Origin: Vitis vinifera
Lineage: Eukaryota; Streptophyta; Magnoliopsida; Vitales; Vitaceae
NCBI RefSeq assembly: GCF_030704535.1
Contig: NC_081818.1
Location: forward strand, 28,662,001-28,726,000
Length of the DNA stretch: 64,000 nucleotides
Reading direction: 5' to 3'
Shown here: positions 53,499 to 64,000 of the stretch, in pieces
Numbering within the stretch: the stretch's first letter is position 1
How the letters are laid out: every line of letters begins with the position of its first letter
Position numbers and translations under genes: made by a program
Notes under the pieces: model-generated
What the model was told of the DNA's origin: nothing
Seen by the model: the letters and a program-made list of their open reading frames with translations, nothing else
The model's database searches: none

Positions 53499-55615
53499 TG
53501 GAGACTTGTTGTGGTGATGATAGCGGTTCAACCGCTCATTATAGTCTACTACTACACCAAACGGGTGCTTCTCAAAAGCATGTCCGCTAAGGCTATCAAG
53601 GCCCAAGAAAAAAGCAGCAAGCTCGCAGTCGAAGCGGTATCTAATCTCCGAACCATCACAGTCTTTTAATCCCAAGCCCGAATCCTAAATATGTTTAAGG
53701 TGGCATAGGCCTTATGGGAAAGTATTCGTCAATCATGGTTTGTTGGGATTGGACTCGGGACCTCCCAAAGCCTCGTGACATTTACTTAGGCTTTGGATTT
53801 TTGGTATGGGGGCAAGTTAATCTCTTAAGGCTACATTTCATCAAAAGCATTGTTTGAGATATTGATGATCTTAATAGGCACCGGTCGTGTCATTACCGAT
53901 GTCGGAAGCATGACCAGTGATATCACCAAATGGTCAGACATGGTTGATTCGGTTTTCAAAGTCCTTGACTGCTACACACGAATAGAACCCAAAGATCCGG
54001 ATGGTCACCAACCCAAAAAAATAATAGGTCAAGTTGAAATTCGTGATGTGGACTTCGCTTACCCAGCCAAACCTGATGTACTTGTTTTTAAAAGCTTCTC
54101 AATCAATATAGAAGCTGGAAAATTAACGGCACTTGTAAGACAGAGTGGGTCCGACAAATCAACTATCATTGGTTTAGTAGAAAAATTCTACGACCCACTC
54201 CAAGAAAGCGTCTATATCGACGGCAAAAATATAAGGTCCTATCACCTTAGAGTACTACGGAAACACATCGCACTAGTGAGTCAAGAGCCCACATTGTTCG
54301 CAGGCACCATAAGAGAAAACATTGCCTATGACGTATCTCATAAAATATTCTAAAAATTTTCAAGTATTAAAAGTTTTATAAACGTATTCTAAAATTATTA
54401 TGAAACAGACTAACTTATACACATATAATATTCTATAATTTTATTATTGATTAAGAAAATCAATGTGAACATTTTTTCAAGGTTCATGGTAAAACCACTC
54501 ATTATATCATAAGTTAATTCATAATTAACCAATAATTAATTTAAAATTATATTATGTAGATTTTATGAAACGTTAAGTGATTCATTCATGTTCACCCTTA
54601 GAATTCAAGTTTAGAAAAACATTAAAAATGTCTTTCAAAATTATTATTATTATTATTATTGGAAATCTAAAGTAATGTAATAAATAAAATATGATAAGCA
54701 CGTGTGCAGGTGAGGAAGTTCAGATGTCGGGAGTGCAGAAGCAAAGAATCTCCATTGCACCCGCCATCATCAAAGCCCCACAAATCCTCCTCCTCGACGA
54801 GGCAACCAACGCGTTAGACTCCGAGTCGGAGCGAGTTGTCCAAGAAGCCCTAGACAAAGCGGTTGTTGGTCGCACTAGCATCATCATCCCACCGCCTCTC
54901 CACCATCTATAACGCGAACATCATCGTTGTCGTCCAAAATGGCCAGATCATGGAGACCGACTCTAAAGACGACCTCATCCAGAACGACGACAGACTCTAC
55001 ACTTAACTTGTTTGCCTCCAACAAACTGAGAAGTCATCGGAGGCCTCATCTTTCAAGATTTCCTCAAACGCAGCGATCTCAACCAGTTTGGATCTCCAAA
55101 GCACCAGTATTTGTAGTCTATCCGTGGTCAGCCACTCGAGTTTCGCCAACTCAAACACACCAAGCCGACTTGCGGGAGAAATAGCCACTATGACGAAGCA
55201 AGACTTTCCGGTGTCGTCGTTCTGGAGATTGCTGGCAATGAACCTTCCTGAGTGGAAACAAGCTAGCATGGGATGTTTGAGTGCAATCTTGTTTGGTATG
55301 GTTCAGCCGGTGTACGCATTCGTAATGGGATCGATGATATCGGTTTATTTCTTGCCTGAGCATGACGAAATCAGTAAAAAAAAAAAGAACATATACGCTT
55401 TGTTTCATTGCATTGGTTGTGTTCTCCTTCCTAGTAAATATCAACCAACATTACAATTTTGCAGCCATGGGAAAACACTTGACCAAGCAGGTGGAGAAGA
55501 TGATGTTTTCAAAGATACTGACTTTTGAAGTAGGGTGGTTTGACAAAAACCAGAACTGCATTGGTGCCATTTGCTCTTGGCTCGCCAAAGATGCCAATGT
55601 GGTAAGTTCATTATT
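53499..55615 (+). pseudogene. ABCB array unit 4 continuing into NBD1 end, linker and TMD2 start
   Basis: The least damaged TMD2-NBD2 half: the VSNL(R)TIT stop of units 1-3 is a CGA arginine here, and 53850-54353 is an open stretch of 167 codons ([39 protein letters not shown]). Walker A is still SGSDKST. The NBD1 intron keeps a normal acceptor (GTGTGCAG to 54709). The next exon has a 7-base deletion at its start, signature SGVQKQ, Walker B LLLDEA, then the linker, WKQASMGCLSAILFGMVQPV and TMD2 start to 55615 (GTAAGT donor follows). A private stop interrupts VF*SQAR near 53667. Intron sequence after 55615 matches copy A until about 55918, where a retroelement begins; nothing further of this gene is in the window. 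Confidence 0.88.
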
Positions 55616-55920
55616 TTAAATTTATAAAAAATAATTATTAAAAAACTCAAGATTGACGTCACTTTTTCCTTTTTGTTTTGAGCTAAATTATTAAAACTGC
55701 GAACAATAAACTTGAACAGATGTCGGACATGCAATGATTGAAGAAAATGTAACCCACATCTAGACCTCTTAATTTAAGAAAAATAATTAAGTATATTATA
55801 TTACCATCCATCTTGTTTTAGTCATCCGTCTATGCTTAAGGAAATGTGTCTCTTGTTGAGACTTTAAGTAAACTAAAAAAGAATAGCAAGTTGTCGCCGT
55901 ATCCAAGATACTAAGTTTTA

Positions 55921-57157
55921 TGGGGGCTCATCTCCATGTGCCTCTCTTTTCCAGCTGGGAAGGCACCTTGGCTGACCGTGGGGCATGGCAACCACTCGAA
56001 TCATTCCATCCAAACCACTGCCAGTTCTACCCGATATCAGGCATAAAGAAGCATTTGCCCTATAGGGTTGATTAACATAAGGAAACCGGACTCCCCAAAC
56101 TAACAGTACCGCCCGATCAAGACTTCAAGACCTACTGACATATGTAATTATTCACATCTGGCATGGGAATGGCTGATGGGATCTTTTCTAGCCCTCAAAT
56201 CCATGTCAATTGATTAATACACACAACCCCATACCACCAGCAGGTTGAAGGGATAGGCGACTGCATGGTCAAACATCATGACACATCATCTGACAGCACC
56301 TGTCAGTCGTCCAAAACTGTAATGATTGCTCTACCACCTGCAAGACAATCATCATTACTGAGAAGATCAAAGTGCTTAGTCAGCACTACAATGACATTCT
56401 CTTCAACACTATAAAACCTTCCTAAAACACAAACAAGGTACGTGCACATAAACTGGCATATTCACTCTCTCAATTGAGGAGCTTGAACTATCTCTGCCTG
56501 ACTTAAGATTCGGAAGGGCGTGCCCAAACCATCTGTCCAGACATCCTTTGTACAGGTAGTAAGCTCACCTAGTCTCATCATTGCTGGGCAAAAGCTCTGA
56601 GAAGCACAACGTGGGGAGGAAGGTTGTCTAATCTCTATTAATTTAAACGGATCTGACTCTGGTTGGTTTTGCACCAACATTGGCATCGCCTATGGGAACG
56701 TTTAAGGATGTCAACACCCTTTAGAAGTCGATCGTCATCTATGGGTAGTGAGAGCTACTTTGACTGGATTGAAAGCATGGAAAAACGCTAGCAAGAGAGT
56801 GAACGACAGGTACAGTCCCTGCTCTGCGAGACAAAGAGACTTAAGGAAGAAAATGACGAGTTGCGAGCCCAAGTATCATCATCGAGCCCTCTCACAGCCG
56901 ACTACCTAAGCGCTAGCGAACAACATCCAGACAGAATGACAAGACATCTTTTCCCAGGAACATAGAGTCCCCTTCTGGCAGTTATGAGATACAGCTAGAA
57001 GAGAAGCTTCCACCAACCCATTAGGTGCAGTTGGAAGAGAGATCCGACTCCACCCATGTGTCAACAAAGAGGAGGCGTGATAGGAGGTCACGTCTGTCTA
57101 ACGTAATGTGAGCTCGGTTGGGACCCCAATCACCTAGCATAAGAGGAAAACCTTATG
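55921..57157 (+). mobile_element. 5' end of a Ty3/gypsy-like LTR retrotransposon (fossil, incomplete)
   Basis: ABCB intron homology stops at about 55918. An LTR-like segment TGGGGGCTCATC...CACCAACA (55921-56679, about 759 bp) is followed by TTGGCATCGCCTATGGGAAC, close to the leader that follows the 5' LTR in Athila/Tat-type Ty3/gypsy elements. The start of a gag-like region rich in Glu/Arg codons follows at about 56741. The element is incomplete: only the LTR, leader and the beginning of gag are seen before a different inverted-repeat element begins at 57158. No second LTR is in the window, so age cannot be estimated here. Confidence 0.7.
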
Positions 57158-59725
57158 AATGTCCTCCCTTTGCCACGCAAGACTCCAGCTAACCTGCCCA
57201 CATGAGAAAAAAAAAAAAAAAAAAAAAAGAGCAAAACAAAACTCCAACATTCTTTTTCTTCATTTTCTCCATTGAGCACTGAACCAAACAAAAAAAATTC
57301 ATCTCCTATTCTCCTTATCAAAAACCCAACTTCGTGAAACCCAATGTTATTTGGATGCATTGTTTTTTAAAATTATTATTATTTATTTTGATTTTGTAAA
57401 AACATTGTAAATTAAATTTATATAATATTAATTAAATTTTAAACATAATTCAATATATAATATTAATTAAATTTAATAAAATTCTTATTGAAAATAAAAT
57501 TAGTTTTATATTTAAACAATAAATAGTTTTTAGTAAAATAGGAATGGTAATATTATATTACAATCACAAATTTATATAGGGATAATTGTGTTTCGACCTA
57601 GTTGGGCCCAAAAATTAAGCTTTGGTCTATATAAGTTCACTATTTAAACCCAAGACCTAGAGAAAGTGTGAAAATTGAAAAGAATGATAAGGATTTTTTA
57701 TCTTTCCAAAAATGACATTTATTGACTATGAAAAAAAAAAAAAGAGTAGAAAAACATTAATTTAAATTATATTTCTTTTGCAAACCTCAATAAAATTTAG
57801 TGATTTGGAAAAAAATAAACTATTTTCCAAAAAAATAAAAATAAATTATTATTATTTAAAAATCAAACATCTTATATATTAAAAAAATTATGTATATAAA
57901 AAATAACTGAAAATATGTCAAATTTATTTTTTTTTAAATGATATATTTTTATAATATATTTTTTAAAAAAATTAGTTTTCTAAAAATAATAAATTTTCAG
58001 AATAATTATTAAAAAAAATAAGATAAAAAAGTTTTCAAACATTATGATAAAAAATAGTTTTGAAGGGTATATTGATCTTTTCATATTTTATATCCTCTCC
58101 ATTAATTATGCAACTTTCATGAGCCAAATCTTAATTTTTTAGTATAGTTGGGTCCAAAAGACAATTGTCCCATTTATATATATATATTTTTTTACAAAAG
58201 TTATACCATTTTACCCTTTATTATGGAAATGTGGATATAATTGATTTTTATTAAAAAAGAATAACAGTGTTTTAAAAATAATAATGATTAATAATATTAT
58301 TTAAAATGAATTTATTATACTATTTTCCTCTTTATTATAGAAATATGGATATTGACATCTTTGTAAAATAATAATTGATTTTTTTTATTAAAAATTAATA
58401 ATAATATTTTAAAAATAAGAATGATTAATAGTATTATTTAATATAAATAAATTCAACAAAAAATATTGTTTGATTTCAAGTCTATTTTTCTAGTTAAAGA
58501 AATTATAATGATATAACTATGTTCATAAATAAATAATAGAATAAATCAATTTTTATCCAAAAATTTATGGTATTAATTGGTTAACTATTTGATTTTAAAA
58601 TTATTTTTTACTATTATTTAGACTTGTTAATAAATCAACCGTATTAAATTTTATTTAATTTGAAGCTTATATTTTTAGTAAACAAAATTTAAAAAAAAAA
58701 GATATGATTTTATATAGAAAATAAACAATAAAGTTATTAATTTTTTTTCATAGATTTCTTATATTAATTTGATCACTATTTGAGTCTAAGGGTCACAAAA
58801 GAAGACCCAAGCCTTGAGATAGGTAGAACCCAACTTTAATTAAGGTAGTACCTAAGGTCCCTTAAGATAGTACCTAAGGTAAATTAAGGTAATACCTGAA
58901 GGATATTAAGGTAGTACCTAAGGGCTATTAAGGTCTCAAATAAGCAAAGGTGAACCCCTGACCACACAAAAAAAATCACATAATGGCATGGTCTAAGGGT
59001 CATAAAGGAAGGTCTAATGATTGGGAAATGTAGACCCTAACTTTAACTAAGGTAGTACCTAAAGTCCCTTAAGGTAGTACCTAAGGTACATTAAGGTAGT
59101 ATCTAAGGGCTATTAAGGGTAAAATGTTATATCCATATTTCCATAATAAAGGGTAAAATGGTATAACTTTTATAAAAAAAATCAGGTCCCTTAAGGCAGT
59201 ACCTAAAGTACATTAAAGTAGTATCTAAGAGCTATTAAGGGTAAAATGTTATATCCATATTTCCATAATAAAGGGTAAAATGGTATAACTTTTATAAAAT
59301 ATATATATATATATATAAATTTGTGATTGCAATATAATATTATCATTCCTATTTTACTAAAAACTATTTATTGTTTAAATACAAAACTAATTTTATTTTC
59401 AATAAGAATTTTATTATATTTAATTAATATTATATATTTAATTATGTTTAAAATTTAATTAATATTATATAAATTTAATTTACAATGTTTTTACAAAATC
59501 AAAATAAATAATAATAATTTTTAAAAACAATGCATCCAAATAACGTTGGCTTTCACGAAGTTGGTTTCTGATAGGGAGAATAGGAGATGGAGAATTTTTT
59601 TTTGTTTGATTCAGTGCTCAATGGAGAAAATGAAGAAAAAAGAACGTTGGAGTTTTGTTTTACCTTTTTTTTTTTCTCATGTGGGCAGGTTAGCTGAAGT
59701 CTTGCGTGGGAAAGGGAGGACATTT
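57158..59725. mobile_element. 2.57-kb element with about 425-bp inverted arms
   Basis: The left arm (57158-57582) and right arm (59312-59725) are inverted copies. AATGTCCTCCCTTTGCCAC, GCTAACCTGCCCACATGAGA, GAGCACTGAA, AATGCATTGTTTTT and a long AT-rich tract all reappear reverse-complemented in the right order. The interior has no coding sequence but contains a second inverted pair: GTTATACCATTTTACCCTTT at about 58199 against its complement near 59273, also duplicated at 59152. A GGTAGTACCTAAGG minisatellite lies at 58837-59245. Long arms suggest a Mutator-like or foldback-type non-autonomous DNA transposon. I could not identify a target duplication. Confidence 0.8.
58837..59300. repeat. GGTAGTACCTAAGG minisatellite within the inverted-arm element
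   Basis: A unit of about 20-24 bp close to ATTAAGGTAGTACCTAAGG is repeated about four times at 58840-58930, three to four times at 59040-59120 and three times at 59186-59240. The blocks are separated by a larger duplication: TCTAAGGGTCA(C/T)AAA(A/G)GAA near 58786 and 58992. A 65-bp block, AAGGGTAAAATG...ATGGTATAACTTTTAT, is also duplicated at 59115-59175 and 59235-59297. Confidence 0.85.
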
Positions 59726-62700
59726 TTTACATTAAAAAACACATCAGCCAAGAGTGCATGAAGACCCAAATATTTTTGGGAATAAAGTTGTTAATTTGAA
59801 ATAAGAATAGTTAGGTTTTGATTTTAATAATATTTTCATATGAGAGGATAATAGCCAAACTTTCCCCAAGGAAAAGTGGTGGAGAAAGGGACCCACTCAT
59901 CCTTGTTAGGAAAAGACCCCAGTGGGGCGTACTACTCGCTGGTGAACCTCCAGATGAGGTCCAACACCACCAACATGGTCAACTAGAGGGCGAAGATAAG
60001 ATGCCTTTGCGATGAAATAGGCTTTTGTTTGCCATCATAAGACATATTCATGGAGGCCCAACAATCTCTGCATACCAAAACCTAAGATATTTGTTTCTCC
60101 AATCAGAACTCGGCACTCATCTTCCATTATGTTGTGCCCCTTTCCAAGTAAATAATAATAATAATAATGCTACGTTGCTGTATAGAACAGCAGCTATCCA
60201 AAAATCACTTTTAATTTTTGAGTCATTTTCTGAACTAAAACTTATTAAAATTTGGAATGCTTGTGAATAGAGCCAAAGGATGTCATCTGCGGCACCACTC
60301 TCTAACCCATGCCAAATAAACAAGATAAAAATAAAAATAAAAATAAAAATAAAAAGCTGATTCTTTTGTTGGGGCTCAGCACACAACCAACTCTAATATG
60401 AAATGCAATCATGGCAAATTGAAACTTACAGATTTTACAGATAATGTGGGGGTACTCCGATACCATCCATACGGAGATTCGAGTCCCCGCTAAGCTGGTT
60501 CGCCTTTGTCCATCTCTTGTTGAAAAGAATCACCCAACTTTTAAGTCTTAACAAATGAGAAGAAATCGAGGTGAAATTTGAAGTATCATTGTATTTTCAT
60601 GTCATCCAAAAGAGTAGGGATATGGTAAGCAGCCTGATCCCATTTTGATTATTTAAACAATTTATATCTTGCCCCAAAAAACTATTTTAAATGGAAATTT
60701 CTCATAACTTATGATTTTTTTTTTTAACATGTTAGAAAAAGAGAAAAAAAAATATTAAATAGTTTTTTATTTAATTATATATATAATTAAATAGATATTA
60801 AAAATGTTGGGGACGGGTGGGTATAAAAGAACCAATTCCTTTATCATCCCTACTCGAGAAAAAATAGATATTTTTAACAAAAGATAAGGCGCATAAGTCA
60901 AATCGAGGGAGTTTAGGTTTGTACGGTAGGCAAACTTGTTGATCTCATGATTGTCCACAGTATTTTTCTACCAGACAAACGAATTTGTGTATTGCTTTAC
61001 TGGCTGTCACTATCCACTGAGATTGATACAAGTTATGTCTGGTCAAGGACCAAGCAGATTATATAGAAGAATAAGAATATGTGTCTTATTTAAACAGTAT
61101 TAGGTTCATTCTATTAATGATTGATTTCAGAATTCAGTATATGAAAGGATCCTTTTGTTGGACTGTGAGTAGTGCAATACCCAAATTCCACATAGGCCTC
61201 TTAATAAAAAGCCCAAGCCCAAATACTACGGGCTACAGGAAAGAAAAGGCCCCAAAACTAAGTTGCTCTCAATTCAATGATTGATATTTTGCCTTTTTGG
61301 CATATAGGTTATTGCCATTCCACTCATCTCACGACTCTAAAATGGAACTCACTTTTCAACCTTAACTATGGTTTTTTTTTTTCTCTTTCTCATTGCTTTG
61401 TCTTGACTTGAAAGATGAAATAAGAGTTCCCCAATTAACCATCAACCCTATTGTTAGTGAAAATGTTATGGTTGGGTATCATATTGTACTCCAAATCTTA
61501 TAGTTGATGTGTATGGTTATATTCGGACCACTGAATAAAAAGTATGAAAAACGAGATTAAGATTCAAAGAAATGATATTATGGTTCAAAATACTAAGAAA
61601 AGTACAAGTAAATAAAATGTGACTACAAACAAATGAAATATAAATAGTAAGTAAATTGGACTATTTTATCACAAGCTATTTTAAATTGACTACTGCTCCA
61701 TTTTTTATTTTTTTTGTATCAAAAAAACTACTTATGTAATTGGGATGATCTTATCCACCCTCTTTTTTTTTATCCCTTCTATATTAGATATGTTAATCTT
61801 ATGCAAAAATATGTTATATGCATATTTAATGCATCATAATTTTTTATTTTTTTATATACTCATTTTGTAAAATAATTTTTTTATTATAAATTAAATTTAT
61901 GGTTAATAAAAAAAATTATAAACAACTATTAATATATAATATATAAATTATTTTTATATATTGAATAACATAATGTAAAAAAAAATTATCTATAAAGTTT
62001 AAATATTTTAATCATAAATATTGTTAAATATTAGAGAAATTAAGTTTTTCAATAGAAAATATTAGAATGTAATATAATATTTATTTTAAACATTACAAAT
62101 AATATATATTTCATTTTATTTTTTTTATTCATTTCACAAATTAAATATAAATATAATATATTATAACTAATCGGATAACCTGATTTTATAATATACATAT
62201 CCAATCCTATCATATCCTATCCTGCCAACTAAACCTAGTCTTAAGCTCTTTTTGAACACCAATATGCCAGGGAAAACCTCAAAATCATCAAGAACAATAG
62301 AGAATGTGTGTAAAAGTGCAAGATAATAACAAAGTAGTTTTAAGTCGACAGTCACATCCATATGGAAAGGGATTTTTACCTATATATTATCTTCTATTGG
62401 TACCAAAAGTCCCTTTCTTCTTCAACTTCAGCTTTACTGAATTATTTTATAGACACTTCACCTATCTAACATTGTTTGCATGGTGTGGTTTCTAATATCT
62501 GATAAACTGGATCTTTTTTCACTGTCATTAGTGTTTAGTGGCTCCTGTGATTTTGTTCTATAACTGGGCTACCATTAGCCCCTTTCCCAGATGTTATCCT
62601 GCTCGAACTAGCTTATGGTTTTGAGCATTTGTCCACATATATTTGTTGAATATTTTTAGTTTACTTTGCTATTCTTAATAAAACAAAAAAAATTAAAAAG

Positions 62701-62994
62701 AAAATTTTCAATCTACTATTTCTAATAGTCAATATCTAATAATGATCTCAATAGAATTTCCTCATACTATATCATAAACACCTTGTCAGGATATTTGGTT
62801 AGTATGGTTTGATCCCCAATCTTGATCAAAGAAAATTTTGTTTTTCATTTGACTCTTTTGAATGAATGTCTGTTCTCTATTGTAGGCCTATGGTTTTATG
62901 TTTAAAGTCTCAAGAGTTCATTCTCTTACTTCTTTAGTAACCTTGTTTATCTTGCATTATTGTTCTTTTATCTACTAACATGTTTTTTTGCCAA
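59726..62994. other. Repeat-rich spacer without a supported gene
   Basis: Mixed composition at 59800-60560 with short overlapping open frames and an ATAAAA microsatellite at about 60323-60353. It becomes very AT-rich at 60640-62160. No family signature was recognised on either strand. A T-arm-like GATTCGAGTCCC at about 60476 is not part of a foldable tRNA. Confidence 0.5.
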
Positions 62995-64000
62995 ACCTTC
63001 TTTTTGTTCCTCACTCTGTATCTAGCCATACGAAAAGACCACTTCAATCTTTCTCTTCATTTTTCTGGACCCACTGACTGTCTGTTTTCAGGCCAATCTA
63101 ATTTTTATCGAGTATTGGTTAGCCCCTTGGTTTTTCTACTTTCCAGTATCTTGACTAATAGCAGAGGACTTCATGACAGCATATTTATCATTTAAGGGGA
63201 GTTTACTCATTCACTTCTATCAGCTGTCTTTGATGCCTTGATGCTTCAAAATCACATCTCTAAGTCATGTTTTGTAAGCATTGATTTGTGATCACATTCT
63301 CAGCTCTTGCAACTTGCAAGTGCATGCTAAAGAAACCAGTACAAGTTTCTTGGCAATCATATATTCAAGAATCCAATTTTACTGTTTAATTACTATTATA
63401 CAGGGGGCTTGGCCAGACAAAAGTAGTCTTTCCTCTTGTGTCAAAACTGAAAACTATCAAAAGGTAGGAAAGCCATTAAAACTCAAGTCATTTTTGCAAT
63501 TCTTAGGAGGTTGTCCTCAGAAACAGAACCTTCAAGGTCACTACACACAGAACTATAAATTTAAACAGTAAAGATTATCTGAGCTATCAAAATCTACTTA
63601 CTTGATTTTCAGATGGTTTAGAACAACTAAGTAAGACTGTGTTCTGCAGTTTGAATCATAAGTTAAGAGCCTTTAGACCATCTGAAGTCCACAAAGAAAC
63701 AATTTCATCATTATATGTAAAATACTAGTATCTTAATTAGGGAGACTAACCTTATTTTAGTGTTTAACACCATCATTTGTTTAATAAAGTTGTCTCTGCA
63801 TAGAGAATTTAAAAAAACAAAACGTATAGAGTATGTAAAACAGAACATAAGCATTAATAATAAAATAAAATAATTTTCATAACATATGATGTTTTTTAAA
63901 CAGAAGCAAATAATCAAAATGATGATGACTGATCTGAACCGTAAAGCTCCTTCTTCATTCTTTGCATGACCCAAGGATGATTGCCCCAGCCACGGAATAG
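62995..64000 (+). repeat. Segmental duplication, copy 2 (partner 37045-38066)
   Basis: Direct-orientation copy of the coiled-coil gene segment about 26 kb away. Differences are scattered substitutions and indels; for example copy 1 has extra sequence around 37760-37780 and 37865-37910. The match begins abruptly near 62995 and continues to the window edge, so the full duplication is longer. The partner's 3' exons (36427-36494 and beyond) have no counterpart at the expected place near 62430. Confidence 0.9.
63751..63959 (-). pseudogene. Duplicated exons of the coiled-coil gene (partial copy)
   Basis: Two exons of the eight-exon coiled-coil gene are present with intact splice sites. The 20-nt microexon (63940-63959, NEEGALR) is identical to its partner, and the 45-nt exon (63751-63795) reads DNFIKQMMVLNTKIR, with Val for Glu relative to the source gene. 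The downstream exons are missing inside the window, and upstream exons, if any, lie beyond the right edge. It is either a truncated duplicate or part of a rearranged second gene; the missing 3' exons favour a pseudogene. Confidence 0.65.

Larger units (their letters stand above)
47162..54825 (+). repeat. Tandem array of chimeric TMD2-NBD2/NBD1 modules, period 1336 bp
   Basis: The landmark TGGAGACTTGT(TGT)GGTGATGATAG occurs at 47162, 50827, 52163 and 53499. The last two intervals are both 1336 bp. The first is longer because it contains a solo LTR with its duplication (1802 bp) and an extra partial copy of about 530 bp. Each unit runs from mid-TMD2 ([12 protein letters not shown]) through the first half of NBD2. 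It then passes straight into an intron matching the NBD1 intron (about 43060-43376) and the second half of NBD1 up to [11 protein letters not shown]. At the new joint, CTCCGAG of NBD1 meets TGGAGACTTG of TMD2 with a few bases of shared sequence (GGAG). The fourth unit does not end in the joint but continues into the normal NBD1 end and linker. Confidence 0.92.

Noticed and set aside
40678-55615. Functional ABCB transporter cluster
   Set aside because: Every copy lacks one or more essential parts (most of TMD1, Walker A glycine, ABC signature) and carries stops or frameshifts, so none can encode a full transporter.
60420-60520. Possible tRNA (GATTCGAGTCCC resembles a T-arm)
   Set aside because: The stems around the motif do not pair and no acceptor, D-arm or anticodon arm could be laid out.

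Overview
The window reads as nuclear DNA of a dicot plant. Genes carry GT-AG introns, intergenic DNA is AT-rich and full of small terminal-inverted-repeat (TIR) elements, and the recognisable proteins are plant families: a PP2A catalytic subunit with the plant C-terminus, a BIR-type LRR pseudokinase, a plant type I inositol-polyphosphate 5-phosphatase, ABCB transporters and a PLS-type PPR protein. Repeat style and protein similarity recalled from memory suggest grapevine (Vitis) or a close relative; this is inference, since no search was run.

Left part (1-38.9 kb): ordinary genes separated by repeat-rich spacers. In order: the last exon of a PELP1/Rix1-like ribosome-biogenesis protein (+, gene enters from the left edge); a six-exon PP2A catalytic subunit (+) whose 5.6-kb first intron holds several TIR elements and local duplications; an intron-less BIR2-like LRR receptor pseudokinase (-); a four-exon coiled-coil protein of unknown function (+); a small membrane protein with a DUF761-like tail (+); a seven-exon inositol-polyphosphate 5-phosphatase (+); and an eight-exon coiled-coil gene with 20- and 45-nt exons (-). 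I rebuilt exons by matching splice sites and reading phase. All six genes complete in the window give uninterrupted reading frames.

Right-centre (40.6-55.6 kb): a graveyard of ABCB (MDR/P-glycoprotein, ABCB15-like) transporter sequence. One broken gene copy has most of its first membrane domain replaced by an inverted block. On the minus strand this block fuses a PPR protein fragment to the end of an ABCB nucleotide-binding domain in one 314-codon open frame. Downstream, a chimeric module (second membrane domain, first half of NBD2, NBD1 intron, second half of NBD1) is repeated in tandem with a period of 1336 bp. Two solo LTRs with clean 5-bp target duplications sit inside this complex.

Right end (55.9-64 kb): the 5' end of a Ty3/gypsy-like element, a 2.57-kb element with arms of about 425 bp in inverted orientation, repeat-rich spacer, and a direct segmental duplication of about 1 kb. 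That duplication carries two exons of the coiled-coil gene from 37-38 kb and runs out of the window.

The genes do not form a pathway or operon. The most unusual part is the ABCB rearrangement zone, where the order of several events can be read from shared and private changes. I see no CRISPR, prokaryotic or organellar system.
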